A stretch of 64,000 bases of DNA from Microcoleus sp. bin48.metabat.b7b8b9.023 (GCF_013299185.1 NZ_JAAFKG010000006.1:97156-161155); one strand, 5' to 3'. Counted from the stretch's first letter, positions 55,497-63,953 are shown. Notes: generated by a model not told the origin, from the letters alone. Program-made: numbers and translations.

Positions 55497-56144
55497 ATGC
55501 TTCAAACTCTGACAGATCCTAAAGAAGATATTGCAGGTTCTTGCCTGGTTTTACACGATATCAGTTGGGAAACCTACGAACAGTTGTTAGAAATATTTGC
55601 GGAACGTCCGACACCGCGCATGACTTACTATCAGGGAACTTTAGAACTCATGGTACCTTTACCAGAACATGAAAGGTATAGCTGGACTCTCGGTCGGCTA
55701 ATTGTAGCACTTTCTGAGGAAATTGGGATTGAAATTATCGGATTAAAATCATCTACTTGGCGTTCAAAACCGAAAAAAGCTGGCAACGAAGCTGATGAAT
55801 GTTTTTATATCCAAAATGAAGCTTTAATGCGGGGTAAATTAACAATAGATCTCAAAAATGACCCGCCGCCAGACTTAGCTGTGGAAATGGATTTGACTAG
55901 CTCATCTATCAATAAAATGGCTGTTTATGCGGAACTTAAAGTGCCGGAAGTTTGGATTTGGAAGAAAGGAAAACTAATAATTAACATTTTAACTGATACG
56001 GGTTATGTCGAGTCGGAAACCAGTTTGGCATTTGCCTCGTTTCCTGTCAAAGAAATCGCACAGTTTATGCACCTAGACTCAGAGAAGGGAGAGAATGCGA
56101 GAATTAGAGAGTTTCGGGAATGGGTACGATCGCACTTAAATTAA
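55497..56144 (+). CDS. Uma2 family (PD-(D/E)XK-like) protein
   Basis: This 215-aa protein belongs to the Uma2 family, very common in cyanobacteria and predicted to have a restriction-endonuclease-like fold. Features are MTYYQGTLELMVPLPEHERY, STWRSKPKKAGNEADECFYI, PPPDLAVEMDLTSSSINK (acidic site) and VPEVWIWKKGKLII. The start at 55497 has AGGAG at 55484-55488; the frame from 55389 would overlap the HicB-like gene and looks unconserved. Cellular function is unknown. Confidence 0.88.
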   Translation: MLQTLTDPKEDIAGSCLVLHDISWETYEQLLEIFAERPTPRMTYYQGTLELMVPLPEHERYSWTLGRLIVALSEEIGIEIIGLKSSTWRSKPKKAGNEADECFYIQNEALMRGKLTIDLKNDPPPDLAVEMDLTSSSINKMAVYAELKVPEVWIWKKGKLIINILTDTGYVESETSLAFASFPVKEIAQFMHLDSEKGENARIREFREWVRSHLN

Positions 56145-56275
56145 TTCCGGGTTTGTTACATTGATATCTGGCATCATTTTCAATAGCTTGTAGGGGCGGG
56201 TTCGCCGATCGCCTTAAAGCTTGCAGACAGATTAAATAAACCCGCCCTCCCCTACGAATAACCCTGTTCGATCGA

Positions 56276-56330
56276 ATAAAGAAGGCGGTTGAAACCGCAA
56301 CTAGACGAACGAAGTCCCAGCAGAGAGGGA
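56276..56330. repeat. GCGGTTGAAACCGC repeat copy
   Basis: GGCGGTTGAAACCGCAACTA continuing GACGAACGAAGTCCCAGC is an inverted relative of the repeats at 28189-28247 and 61118-61173. It lies just beyond the stop codon of the STAND gene. Confidence 0.7.
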
Positions 56331-57707
56331 CTAAGAATACTGAGTTTTTACATACTGTTTCATCACAGCATTCAAACTAAACAAAGTTATCTTTTCCTCT
56401 TCTACAGCATCCAATAAAAACCGACTTCCCAAAGATCGCACTGCATTAACTATTTCAGACGGCGAAAACGGTATTTTATTGAAACATTGAGACACAGCAA
56501 CGGGTTCAGATTGATTCGCCAGGTGAACCATCACTGCCAATTCTGCCGCAGTCAAACGCCCAAAAGGTTGAGATAATTGAAATTGCAACCCTTCATCTAA
56601 AATCGGCATTTCGCACTGCAAAAACTCCGAAACTCTCCCCCCAAATAACTCTCGAATCAGCGTTGCAGTCAACTCCAACCACAGAGGATTGCCTTGATAA
56701 ATATCAATCAAAGTTGACCATGTTTCCTCATCGGCTAACTTTTGTGATTTCAAAATCTCTTTAGCAGCTTCTCCCAAACTTCCCAATACCAAAGATCGCA
56801 CGGGACGATCCTCTTTTGATAAAAGAGCAATTTCTCTAGGTTTTTCCCAACTATTCAATATCAAACAACTTTGATGAGAAACTTCGGCAATTAGTTTAAA
56901 AAATAACTGATAATCTTCATATCCAGTTTTATATTGTCCTGCGAGTTGTCCGCTGCTAAAAAGCATTTGCACGTCATCGAGGACAATCAGACAGCGGTAT
57001 TTTCGCAGGTAATCGAGGATTTGGGAAATTTTGGTTTCGATGTTTTGGGGAATTTCTGATTGTTGGGAAAAGATTTGCAGCAGGTTGGTGAGGGTTGCAT
57101 CGAGTGTTGGGGAAAAGCGGAGGCTGCGATAGATGACGCAATCGAATTGGGTTTTGATTTGGTCAATTAGGGCCAGGGAGAGGGTTGTTTTCCCGATGCC
57201 GCTGATTCCCAGGAGTGCGATTAGGCGTGTGCGATGATCGCCCGTTATCCAGTTTTCGAGGGTGGAGAGTTGGGAAGTGCGATCGAAAAAGGTGAATATT
57301 TCGGGTGCGTCGCCTAAGTCTATGTGGAGTTGTTTGGGAGTTTGTTGGGGGTTTGAGGTTTCTGTTGGACTTCTCGCCCTTTCTTGACAAACATTGACGT
57401 TATTAAACGTGACATTATTACTCAGAATAGCTGATGGAGAGTTATAAAAATTTGCCCTTTCCAGTATTGCTCTAACATTTACTTTGCTAACTTCTTCACC
57501 GAAGACATCTGATAGTATCTTCCATAATTCAGAAGCAGCAATTCTAATATAACCTTCACTGCAACCACGGTCTTGCGCTACTTTTGCTGCATATTTTCGA
57601 CCTTGGAGGACTTCTTTTAAAATAGCTTCTTGCAGGTCGTCTAAGTGCTTCCCTGTTTTGGAAAAAACTTTGTCATCGGCAAATCTTAAGACTTCCTTAA
57701 GCTCCAT
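56331..57707 (-). CDS. Short STAND NTPase: vMAP-type HTH plus NB-ARC
   Basis: This 458-aa protein has an N-terminal helix-turn-helix module (about 1-85, MELKEVLRFADDKVFSKTGK through CSEGYIRIAASELWKILSD), which I associate with the vWA-MoxR-associated protein N-terminal family. An NB-ARC ATPase follows: Walker A GISGIGKTT at 167-175, Walker B CLIVLDDVQMLF near 245 and a winged-helix region (FGRLTAAELAVMVHLA). Typical NB-ARC STAND proteins continue into WD40 or TPR repeats. Here the protein ends shortly after the winged helix, so any sensor must be in trans or in the HTH. A perfect palindrome lies upstream. Confidence 0.82.
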   Translation of the reverse strand: MELKEVLRFADDKVFSKTGKHLDDLQEAILKEVLQGRKYAAKVAQDRGCSEGYIRIAASELWKILSDVFGEEVSKVNVRAILERANFYNSPSAILSNNVTFNNVNVCQERARSPTETSNPQQTPKQLHIDLGDAPEIFTFFDRTSQLSTLENWITGDHRTRLIALLGISGIGKTTLSLALIDQIKTQFDCVIYRSLRFSPTLDATLTNLLQIFSQQSEIPQNIETKISQILDYLRKYRCLIVLDDVQMLFSSGQLAGQYKTGYEDYQLFFKLIAEVSHQSCLILNSWEKPREIALLSKEDRPVRSLVLGSLGEAAKEILKSQKLADEETWSTLIDIYQGNPLWLELTATLIRELFGGRVSEFLQCEMPILDEGLQFQLSQPFGRLTAAELAVMVHLANQSEPVAVSQCFNKIPFSPSEIVNAVRSLGSRFLLDAVEEEKITLFSLNAVMKQYVKTQYS

Positions 57708-57734
57708 AGATCGCGTTTGGGGTAATTTTTAGTT

Positions 57735-57781
57735 ATTATAACTTATTTTTTATAACTTTTTAGATAACGTTATATAACGTT
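57735..57781 (-). promoter_or_regulatory. Probable operator/promoter of the STAND gene
   Basis: AACGTTATATAACGTT at 57766-57781 is a perfect 16-bp palindrome, preceded by two TATAACTT direct repeats (about 57738-57759). It lies 28-74 bp upstream of the STAND start codon. With an HTH in the encoded protein, autoregulation is possible but inferred. Confidence 0.55.
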
Positions 57782-57964
57782 TTCTAGCGCGATCGAGTTG
57801 GCGATTGGCGAAGGCGGGTCATTGTATGATTTTTTACTAAGGTTAGTGGCAGTAGACTTTACCGTGCTACATCCAAATCTTAGAAATAGATCGCACATTA
57901 TTTCGGATTACGTCAATTTTATCATTGTGCTATATTCGGTTTCGTGAGTTTTTTAAAATTTTAG

Positions 57965-58414
57965 ATGAGCAAAAAAATGCGTACAAAAGTATTCTTGATT
58001 TCAATTTGTTTTCTTTTAGGTTTTCTAGTAACTGCACCTGTATCTATTGCTAGAGATCCTTGGGCATTGTCAGGTTCCCAAAAGCAAGGACATTGCAATT
58101 TGGGTGAAGGCGGGGATCAATGTGACTTTGGTGCTTATCCTACAAGAAACAAGGGCAATGCTAGACGCATAGGCGGATTTTATATAGATCCTTTAAACTA
58201 TAGACCTTCAGATGCGAGGTTATCAGTTAACTACCAGTTGAAGTATTGTAATACTACTGATTGGACACCAACATATAGTAACATACTTGCTGCTCAAGGT
58301 AGCAACTGGATGAGTTTTTCGGGCGAAGTATGTGAGTTTAGATACTCTCTTACCAAGGCTTGGGGAGAAAGACTAAATTTGAACTTTGAAATGAACTATT
58401 ATCTGGATTACTAG
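57965..58414 (+). CDS. Secreted protein of unknown family
   Basis: This 149-aa protein has a clear signal peptide: basic MSKKMRTK, hydrophobic VFLISICFLLGFLVTAP and an AxA-like site (VSIARDP). The mature part of about 120 residues has four cysteines (CNLGEGGDQC, KYCNTT, EVCEF) and aromatic beta-rich stretches (RRIGGFYIDPLNY, LNFEMNYYLDY). No family was recognised. It is divergent from the STAND gene, 257 bp away. Confidence 0.72.
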   Translation: MSKKMRTKVFLISICFLLGFLVTAPVSIARDPWALSGSQKQGHCNLGEGGDQCDFGAYPTRNKGNARRIGGFYIDPLNYRPSDARLSVNYQLKYCNTTDWTPTYSNILAAQGSNWMSFSGEVCEFRYSLTKAWGERLNLNFEMNYYLDY

Positions 58415-58711
58415 CAGCATCTTCTGCCCACTGTGTACTTATAAATGTGTTAAGTAGTTGTGCAGAATTAATTACACAAAATCTCGCGTGAAAGCCCTGT
58501 AAGCGTCAAGACTTTTTATGTAATTAATTTGGCCCCCTTACTTAGCAATATGTAATACCATTTTCCAAAAACCATGCTGTCGTAGTATCTCTAAACGGAT
58601 GAGATTACGTTTTATTACCCCTGGTTAATTTAGCCCTGGCTAATGTTGCATGATTTTTAAGAAGTGGTATAATACCATTTCTTCCCCAAGCGCGATCGCC
58701 CATTCTTTTAC
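58415..58711. other. Gene-free spacer
   Basis: It has AAGTGGTATAATACCATTT at about 58662-58680, a short palindrome, and a matching ATACCATTTT at 58556. No gene is seen. Confidence 0.55.
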
Positions 58712-59098
58712 CTAATCAAATGGATTCAATATAGTTAACCCATTAACACGCTTAAAATCCTTAGCATTACGAGTCACCAAAACACATCCCTCAACTAAAG
58801 CACAGGCTGCAATTACACCATCACCTAATTTCAAGCGATAATCTCTACGAATTTGGGCTGCACTATCTAAAACTGATTCTGTCAATGATACGCACTTAAG
58901 AAGCCTCAAAAATTCTCGCATCTCATTCGCTTGTTCTTCTGTCAATGCCGGGTAGCAAAGTAACTCTACCCAACTAATGGGACAGTAAAATGCCTCTGCA
59001 TCTCCAGCTTCAATCTCATCAAATATAGGCTGAACTTCTGGCCCATCATTGAAGTAGTAAATCAGGATGTTGGTATCGAGAAGATATTTATTAATCAT
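58712..59098 (-). CDS. vapC: VapC-type PIN-domain toxin
   Basis: This 128-aa PIN ribonuclease has the acidic residues in KYLLDTNILIYYF, ISWVELLCYP and KLGDGVIAACAL plus the later TRNAKDF. The start at 59098 is chosen because it overlaps the antitoxin gene end by 8 bp and starts directly at the PIN fold. A 15-codon longer frame lies fully inside the antitoxin gene. It should cleave RNA and be neutralised by the upstream gene product. Confidence 0.9.
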   Translation of the reverse strand: MINKYLLDTNILIYYFNDGPEVQPIFDEIEAGDAEAFYCPISWVELLCYPALTEEQANEMREFLRLLKCVSLTESVLDSAAQIRRDYRLKLGDGVIAACALVEGCVLVTRNAKDFKRVNGLTILNPFD

Positions 59099-59321
59099 CC
59101 CATTCTGCTCTAAGTTGCAACTGGAATTCCCAAGCATCCACACGCTTAGGTAAAAAACCTCGCCATCTCTTTAGATTTTTCCTTGGCAATCTTTCACTGC
59201 TACCCTGAGTCTGGGTTGTTGCCCGATCGCGCATTAATGCTGACAATACTTCTAAAAGCTGCTGTTGCTCGTCAGGAGTGAGACTTTGAGCCTGACTCAG
59301 TACCTCGCTATAAGTAGACAT
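59091..59321 (-). CDS. VapB-like antitoxin
   Basis: This 76-aa protein immediately upstream of, and overlapping, the PIN toxin gene has an N-terminal helix TYSEVLSQAQSLTPDEQQQL and a basic, aromatic C-terminus (RKNLKRWRGFLPKRVDAWEF) likely to bind the toxin. A near copy of its gene survives in damaged form at 59684-59850. Confidence 0.82.
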   Translation of the reverse strand: MSTYSEVLSQAQSLTPDEQQQLLEVLSALMRDRATTQTQGSSERLPRKNLKRWRGFLPKRVDAWEFQLQLRAEWDD

Positions 59322-59355
59322 AGGCTTTATGTTGAGATTTTTTGGCTGATCGTCA

Positions 59356-59625
59356 TTATAGCAATTTAGGAGCTAGGGAAGTGCGATCGCCCTTTTCTTC
59401 CCAAAGTGCGATCGCCTTCATGCCGATTTTTTGATAAACTTCCCCAGGTTCGATGCTATTTTCTCCTGCTTGCTTGCGCTTCATTGACGCTAACAATTTC
59501 AGCTTGACTTCTTCCTTAACTTCTAAACCTGCATCAGGATCGCCCAAATATTCTTCTAAGCACTGTTCAACGGTATGTCGAATCAAGTCCCGCAGTTGCT
59601 CAACTGTCATATCTTTGACTTGCAT
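59356..59625 (-). CDS. Small hypothetical protein upstream of vapBC
   Basis: This 89-aa charged helical protein starts MQVKDMTVEQLRDLIRHTVE and contains LGDPDAGLEVKEEVKLKLLA. It resembles small cyanobacterial antitoxin-like proteins, but no family is claimed. TTAGGAG about 6 nt before the ATG supports the start. It ends 34 bp before the antitoxin gene on the same strand. Confidence 0.65.
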   Translation of the reverse strand: MQVKDMTVEQLRDLIRHTVEQCLEEYLGDPDAGLEVKEEVKLKLLASMKRKQAGENSIEPGEVYQKIGMKAIALWEEKGDRTSLAPKLL

Positions 59626-59683
59626 CTTAATCTCCTAGTTTGTGGGATTATTCATAAATAATAGCAAATTTAGTATCGCCCAA

Positions 59684-59850
59684 CCTAATCAAATGGATTC
59701 AAGTCTAAGTTGCAACTGGAATTCCAAAGCATCCACACGCTTAGGTGAAAAACCTCGCCATCTCTTTAGATTTTTCCTGGGCAATCTTTCACTGCTACCC
59801 TGAGTTTGGGTTGTTGCCCGATCGCGCATCAATGCTGACAATACTTCTAA
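59684..59850 (-). pseudogene. Broken duplicate of the vapBC pair
   Basis: 59684-59702 matches the vapC 3' end (CCTAATCAAATGGATTCAA, as at 58710-58729). It is joined directly to 59703-59850, which matches the antitoxin gene body (59109-59257) at most positions. The intervening toxin sequence is deleted. In the reverse frame it reads RDRATTQTQGSSERLPRKNL but has no proper start and a changed end. Confidence 0.85.
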
Positions 59851-59866
59851 CGACGATGATATAATT

Positions 59867-60424
59867 TTAGTCCGCTTGTGAGGCTGCTGCACCATCTTCA
59901 AAGTTAAACTCATTTTCAATTGATGTATAAAATTGGGAAATCTGCTCAGTCGATGTGATGTGATAAACACTTTTGGTACTTCGCGCCCGATCGATATATT
60001 CGCGATATTTTGGGTTCAAAAATTTGTCACACAACCAAAGCACGCGGTAACTGGTAAGCGAACTCTTTAATATTGGGGTGTTTTCTGGCCAGCCTGCGGG
60101 CGGTTTAAAGTAACCCGACATCAGTCGTTTAGTCACCCACCAGAAATGCACGTATAGGGGTAGATCGATAAAAACCAGGGTATCCGCCTCATCAAGTCGC
60201 AGCCAGAGGGTTTCCATGCAACCAAAACCGTCAATAACCCATCTGTCAGTCTGCAAAATTTCTTGATGGGCGCGCTTAAAATCTTCCTTTGGAACCTCAG
60301 CGCCGCCCGATCGATATTGAATCTTGTCTAAGATGTGAAGCGGCAATCCAGTGATGTCCGATAATCTCTTGCTGAGAGTGGATTTACCGCCTCCCGCGTT
60401 GCCAAATACTGCTACTTTTTGCAT
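59867..60424 (-). CDS. P-loop kinase-like protein (FlaR/topology-modulation type)
   Basis: This 185-aa small nucleotide kinase-like protein starts MQKVAVFGNAGGGKSTLSKR, with the P-loop GNAGGGKST. Next come LPLHILDKIQY, RWVIDGFGCMETLWLRLDEA and VFIDLPLYVHFWWVTKRL, the pattern of the FlaR / 'DNA topology modulation' branch of the adenylate kinase superfamily. Substrate is unknown. The start at 60424 is preferred since it places the P-loop strand at the N-terminus. The 3' end almost meets the vapBC relic. Confidence 0.85.
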   Translation of the reverse strand: MQKVAVFGNAGGGKSTLSKRLSDITGLPLHILDKIQYRSGGAEVPKEDFKRAHQEILQTDRWVIDGFGCMETLWLRLDEADTLVFIDLPLYVHFWWVTKRLMSGYFKPPAGWPENTPILKSSLTSYRVLWLCDKFLNPKYREYIDRARSTKSVYHITSTEQISQFYTSIENEFNFEDGAAASQAD

Positions 60425-60456
60425 AGCTGCTCGTTCGCCAGAATTCAACTTTAAGT

Positions 60457-60978
60457 TTAGCCGATCGACTTTGCGAACAAGTATTTAGCGCGATCGACCT
60501 CATGCCCGCTGCCTTCTACAATTAGTAACACACTGCCCTGAGAAATCTGCCGCTGATAAGCTTTCGCTTGCTCTGAAGTCAATCCCAATCCAATCAAAGC
60601 CCCCGCCAATCCGCCCGCAGCCGTGCAAATTCCACCACTCAACAGCGTAAAGCCGATCGCCCCAGACACCAATATTTGACCGACACCGGGAAGCGCCAGG
60701 ATTCCCATTCCCAATACCAGCCCGGTGGCACCTCCCAGCAAATTGCCCAAGAACATTCCTTTTTTTAGCCCTGTTGCAGTGCCTGCGATCGCCCCTAACG
60801 ACTCACAGGGAAGATTTAAAGAATTTTGCCCTTCTTGGAAGCCTTGCCCCAGCAAGAACATCTGGGCTAGTGGAAAGCCTGAAAACACCAGATAATCGAG
60901 GGCTTTTCCTGCGTCTTCACGGCTAGAAAAGGTTCCGAGGACTTGTCGCTGTTGGGTCAATATTGTATTAAACATCAC
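60457..60978 (-). CDS. Glycine-rich membrane-associated protein (general-stress-protein-like)
   Basis: This 173-aa protein has an N-terminal domain (QRQVLGTFSSREDAGKALDY) like the ferredoxin-fold module of cyanobacterial general stress or DUF1269-type proteins. Two Gly/Ala/Leu-rich hydrophobic segments follow (about 75-100 and 105-130). The C-terminus LLIVEGSGHEVDRAKYLF repeats a similar strand-helix. The function is unknown. It ends 32 bp upstream of the kinase-like start on the same strand, so they may be co-transcribed. Confidence 0.7.
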   Translation of the reverse strand: MMFNTILTQQRQVLGTFSSREDAGKALDYLVFSGFPLAQMFLLGQGFQEGQNSLNLPCESLGAIAGTATGLKKGMFLGNLLGGATGLVLGMGILALPGVGQILVSGAIGFTLLSGGICTAAGGLAGALIGLGLTSEQAKAYQRQISQGSVLLIVEGSGHEVDRAKYLFAKSIG

Positions 60979-61117
60979 TTAGTTTTGATAACTTAATTAT
61001 TTTCTGTATTTTTCAGTACTATTTTACCTATTTATTTCAAAAAGCAAGCATCAAAAAGTCTGATTGTCAGCAAAAATTGACAAAAAAGCGTCCGCAGGTT
61101 GAAGTTACCAGCGGACT

Positions 61118-61173
61118 CTTCTTTAGTCTGCGGAGCCAGACTTTGTATGACAATAAGCGGTTTCAACCGCCGA
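61118..61173. repeat. TAGTCTGCGGAGCCAGACTT / GCGGTTTCAACCGCC repeat
   Basis: This copy of the repeat family also seen at 28189-28247 and, inverted, at 56278-56328 lies just beyond the YnfA stop codon. Confidence 0.72.
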
Positions 61174-61181
61174 ATAATTTC

Positions 61182-61505
61182 CTAACGCCGAGGTGCGTAC
61201 ATGATTACCAAAACGCCCAGCAAAGCAATCCACCCTCCCAGTAAATCGTACTTATCAGGAGCAATGCGATCGACAATCCAGCCCCACAGAATCGACAGCA
61301 CAATGAAAACACCGCCATAAGCCGCATACGCCCGTCCAAAAGTAGCCGGTTGCAGGGTTGGCACCACCCCGTAAACGCCCAAAATAACCATCCCAATTAC
61401 GGCTAACCAAGGGCTTTTGCCTTCGCGCAACCACAGCCAAAATAAATAGCCACCGCCAATTTCGCAAATTCCAGCTACTACAAAAAGCAACAAAGATTGA
61501 ATCAT
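61182..61505 (-). CDS. YnfA/UPF0060 family membrane protein
   Basis: This 107-aa protein with four predicted membrane helices begins [20 protein letters not shown] and includes [17 protein letters not shown] and [20 protein letters not shown], all hallmark YnfA stretches. YnfA proteins have been proposed to act as small multidrug-resistance-like efflux pumps. Its ATG overlaps the stop codon of the upstream PII-like gene by one base, so translation is coupled. Confidence 0.93.
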   Translation of the reverse strand: MIQSLLLFVVAGICEIGGGYLFWLWLREGKSPWLAVIGMVILGVYGVVPTLQPATFGRAYAAYGGVFIVLSILWGWIVDRIAPDKYDLLGGWIALLGVLVIMYAPRR

Positions 61506-61903
61506 TATTTTTTACGGGAATCACTCAAGGTTGCAGGTTCTTCGATTGTCAAAGCATCTTCGTTTTCTTCGCCAGTGCGAATACGAACTGTTCGAGTTAC
61601 CGGAATGACAAACAATTTACCATCTCCAACAGTTCCTGTTTTTGCTGCTGCCACAATCGTATCAACAACTGCATCGACTTGATCGTCATTTACAACAATT
61701 TCAATTCTGACTTTGGGCAGAAAGTCAACTGTAAAAGGTTTGCCTTCCATATCTAGCAACCCCAAAAAAGCTAGGGGTCTTCCTTTTTGTCGCCCAAATC
61801 CTTTCGCACCGGTGACAGTCATTCCCTGAATGCCGAGTTTGACTAAGGCTTCTTTGACGGCATCCAATTTAGCAGGCTGGATAATCGCAAGAACTAATTG
61901 CAT
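61505..61903 (-). CDS. PII-like signalling protein with long, atypical T-loop
   Basis: This 132-aa protein has the PII fold: [20 protein letters not shown], the ATP-binding [28 protein letters not shown] and [11 protein letters not shown]. Between GRQKG and TVDFLPK it has [16 protein letters not shown], six residues longer than in classical GlnB and lacking the Ser49 and Tyr51 modification sites. It also has a C-terminal extension of about 20 residues. The start at 61903 is chosen since the longer frame reads through a purine repeat tract. An APC-family transporter gene lies upstream on the same strand, so it may regulate transport. Confidence 0.88.
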   Translation of the reverse strand: MQLVLAIIQPAKLDAVKEALVKLGIQGMTVTGAKGFGRQKGRPLAFLGLLDMEGKPFTVDFLPKVRIEIVVNDDQVDAVVDTIVAAAKTGTVGDGKLFVIPVTRTVRIRTGEENEDALTIEEPATLSDSRKK

Positions 61904-61917
61904 AGATTTTAAGTAAG

Positions 61918-62060
61918 TAGAGGGAAGAAGGAAGAAGGAAGAAGGAAGAGGGAAGACGGAAGAGGGAAGAGGGAAAAAGGAAGAGGGAACAAGGAAGAAG
62001 CAATAAGGAAGAACGAAGAGGGAAGAGGGAAGAAGCAATAAGGAAGAACGAAGAAAGCCC
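61918..62060. repeat. Purine-rich GGAAGAA/GGGAAGA tandem repeat tract
   Basis: About 140 bp on the plus strand consist almost only of A and G in seven-base-like units, with a duplicated GAAGAAGCAATAAGGAAGAA segment. It lies in the leader of the PII-like gene and could form unusual DNA structure. Confidence 0.9.
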
Positions 62061-62179
62061 TTCGATGCTTCGACTCCTCTCAGCGCAGCGCTTCAGGTAG
62101 AAAACTATTATGAATAAAAGAAATTCTTTCTCCCCCTCTCCCCCTCTCCCTATCGAGTTTCTGAGGAGGATTTAGTTGC

Positions 62180-63745
62180 CTACCGAGATTTAGAGGAAGG
62201 GACGTTATCGCGCAGTGGATGATTGATATCCGATGGCAAAAACAGTGGTTTACCTTTAATTAAGCTGTCTCCAATTAGGTAAGCAAATCCTCCGACAAAG
62301 AAGGCCAAAGAAATACCGATCGCAGTCAAAGAATTTGTTTGAGCGCTACCAGATCCAGTCAAACCGTAGTAGAAAATGCCACAAACCATCAGTAAATTGG
62401 CGATCAAACCCAAAAAGGGAATCACAATTGTTTTGATTGGATTTGTTTCTTCATCTAGCAAATGGTCGAGAGTTGCAATCAGCGTCACTCCGCAGGTAAT
62501 TCCGTACAGCATAAACGTGCCGATGTTGGAAACTAAGGTGACAATCGTCACGTTATCGACACTCTGGACTGCATAGGAACCAATCAAAGCCGAGAGCCCA
62601 GTTAGAAAGTAAATACCGATGTGAGGCGTGTTGTAGCGCCCGTGTAAAAAGCCGAATACGGCCGGCAATTCGCGATCGCTCCCCATGGCGTAACTGATCC
62701 GAACACCCGTTGATAGCGACGATAGCGCTGTCCCGATCAATGCCATGACGACTGTGCTGGCGATCGTAATTTGCAGCAAAAATCCGTTGCCAAACAGCAG
62801 TGAATCTCCTAAAATTTTGGCGATATCGCCGATCGGCGCACCCGACGATAATGCTGCGGCAAAACCCGTTACAGTTTTACCATCAACGGTTGCAGTGTAT
62901 TGGTCGCCGATGAAAAAATTAGCCGCGAAATACTCAAAGAAATAGCAGATACAAGCCTGGATAAATAAAGATAGAATTACACCGCGAGGAATATCGCGCT
63001 GAGGATTAATTGCCTCACCCGCCATCGCTGTTGCTGATTCAAATCCAACAAGTAAAAGGATTGCGATCGTCGCCTGATAAATCAATCCGGATAAATCGTG
63101 CGGCATCACAACGCTCAAGGCATTTGCGTGTTCGTAATTGACATTCGGATGACCCAATCGGTAAACAATCATCAACAATCCCAGGAAGGTGAGAGAGCTA
63201 ATTTGCACAATGTTGATGATGATATTGATCAGTGTAGAACCAGTAACGCCCATGAGAGCAATACCGCCCACCAGGCCAGTAAAGATAAAACAAATTAAGG
63301 CTTTGGTGAACCAATCCGTTGCAAAATCAGGGTTAAATAACTGCCCGATGTAAACGACAAGCGTTCCCATAAAGCTAATCATAATTCCGGGGTAAACCCA
63401 GTAGTACAAATGTGCGGCCCACCCGGTGACAAACTTGGCTAAACGCGCCAAACGAAAGTGTTTGTGTTCTTCTTTGGCTAAGATTGCTGCTTCGGCGTAG
63501 TAGTAAGAACTGCCCGCACCTGCTTCGGGATAAGCTTTAGAAAGCGTTGCATAACAACTGGCCGTTAGTAGGGCAATACAGGTAGCAAGGGCGATCGCCG
63601 CCCACATATTTTTAGCGGAATCCGGCGGGGCTTGCAGTTGGTATGTCGTCCACAGAAAAGCGCCCGGTGCGATCAGCGCCATCGCGTTAATGGTGATGCC
63701 TACCAATCCTAGAGTAGGCTTGAGTTGTCCATTAGAGTTGGTCAT
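62180..63745 (-). CDS. APC-superfamily amino acid/amine permease
   Basis: This 521-aa integral membrane protein has about 12-14 hydrophobic segments. The first has LGLVGITINAMALIAPGAFL, a typical APC helix 1, and SKAYPEAGAGSSYYYAEAAI matches APC helix 2/loop. Later comes LLLVGFESATAMAGEAINPQ followed by RDIPRGV, the APC helix 6-7 signature. Substrate is unknown; amino acids or amines are most likely. The next gene downstream on the same strand, after 276 bp, is the PII-like gene. Confidence 0.9.
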   Translation of the reverse strand: MTNSNGQLKPTLGLVGITINAMALIAPGAFLWTTYQLQAPPDSAKNMWAAIALATCIALLTASCYATLSKAYPEAGAGSSYYYAEAAILAKEEHKHFRLARLAKFVTGWAAHLYYWVYPGIMISFMGTLVVYIGQLFNPDFATDWFTKALICFIFTGLVGGIALMGVTGSTLINIIINIVQISSLTFLGLLMIVYRLGHPNVNYEHANALSVVMPHDLSGLIYQATIAILLLVGFESATAMAGEAINPQRDIPRGVILSLFIQACICYFFEYFAANFFIGDQYTATVDGKTVTGFAAALSSGAPIGDIAKILGDSLLFGNGFLLQITIASTVVMALIGTALSSLSTGVRISYAMGSDRELPAVFGFLHGRYNTPHIGIYFLTGLSALIGSYAVQSVDNVTIVTLVSNIGTFMLYGITCGVTLIATLDHLLDEETNPIKTIVIPFLGLIANLLMVCGIFYYGLTGSGSAQTNSLTAIGISLAFFVGGFAYLIGDSLIKGKPLFLPSDINHPLRDNVPSSKSR

Positions 63746-63749
63746 CGAA

Positions 63750-63775
63750 TTTTAGATTTTAGATTTTAGACTTTA
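63750..63775. repeat. TTTTAGA short tandem repeat
   Basis: Three TTTTAGA/TTTTAGACT-like units lie just upstream of the permease start, the same heptamer as at 4577-4600. Confidence 0.75.
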
Positions 63776-63953
63776 AACCGATTGGTGTAGATGCACCCAG
63801 CGGCTGGTGACCAAATTGCTTTTGGTCATAATTTACATACAGTCTCTTGTGTAATGATTAATACTTGATAAGTCTGTATCAGAGAATACAAAAGCTAGCT
63901 CTAACTTGCGTTAGTTCGTCTATAAGCTTTGTGATGTATGGATTAGACGAAAT

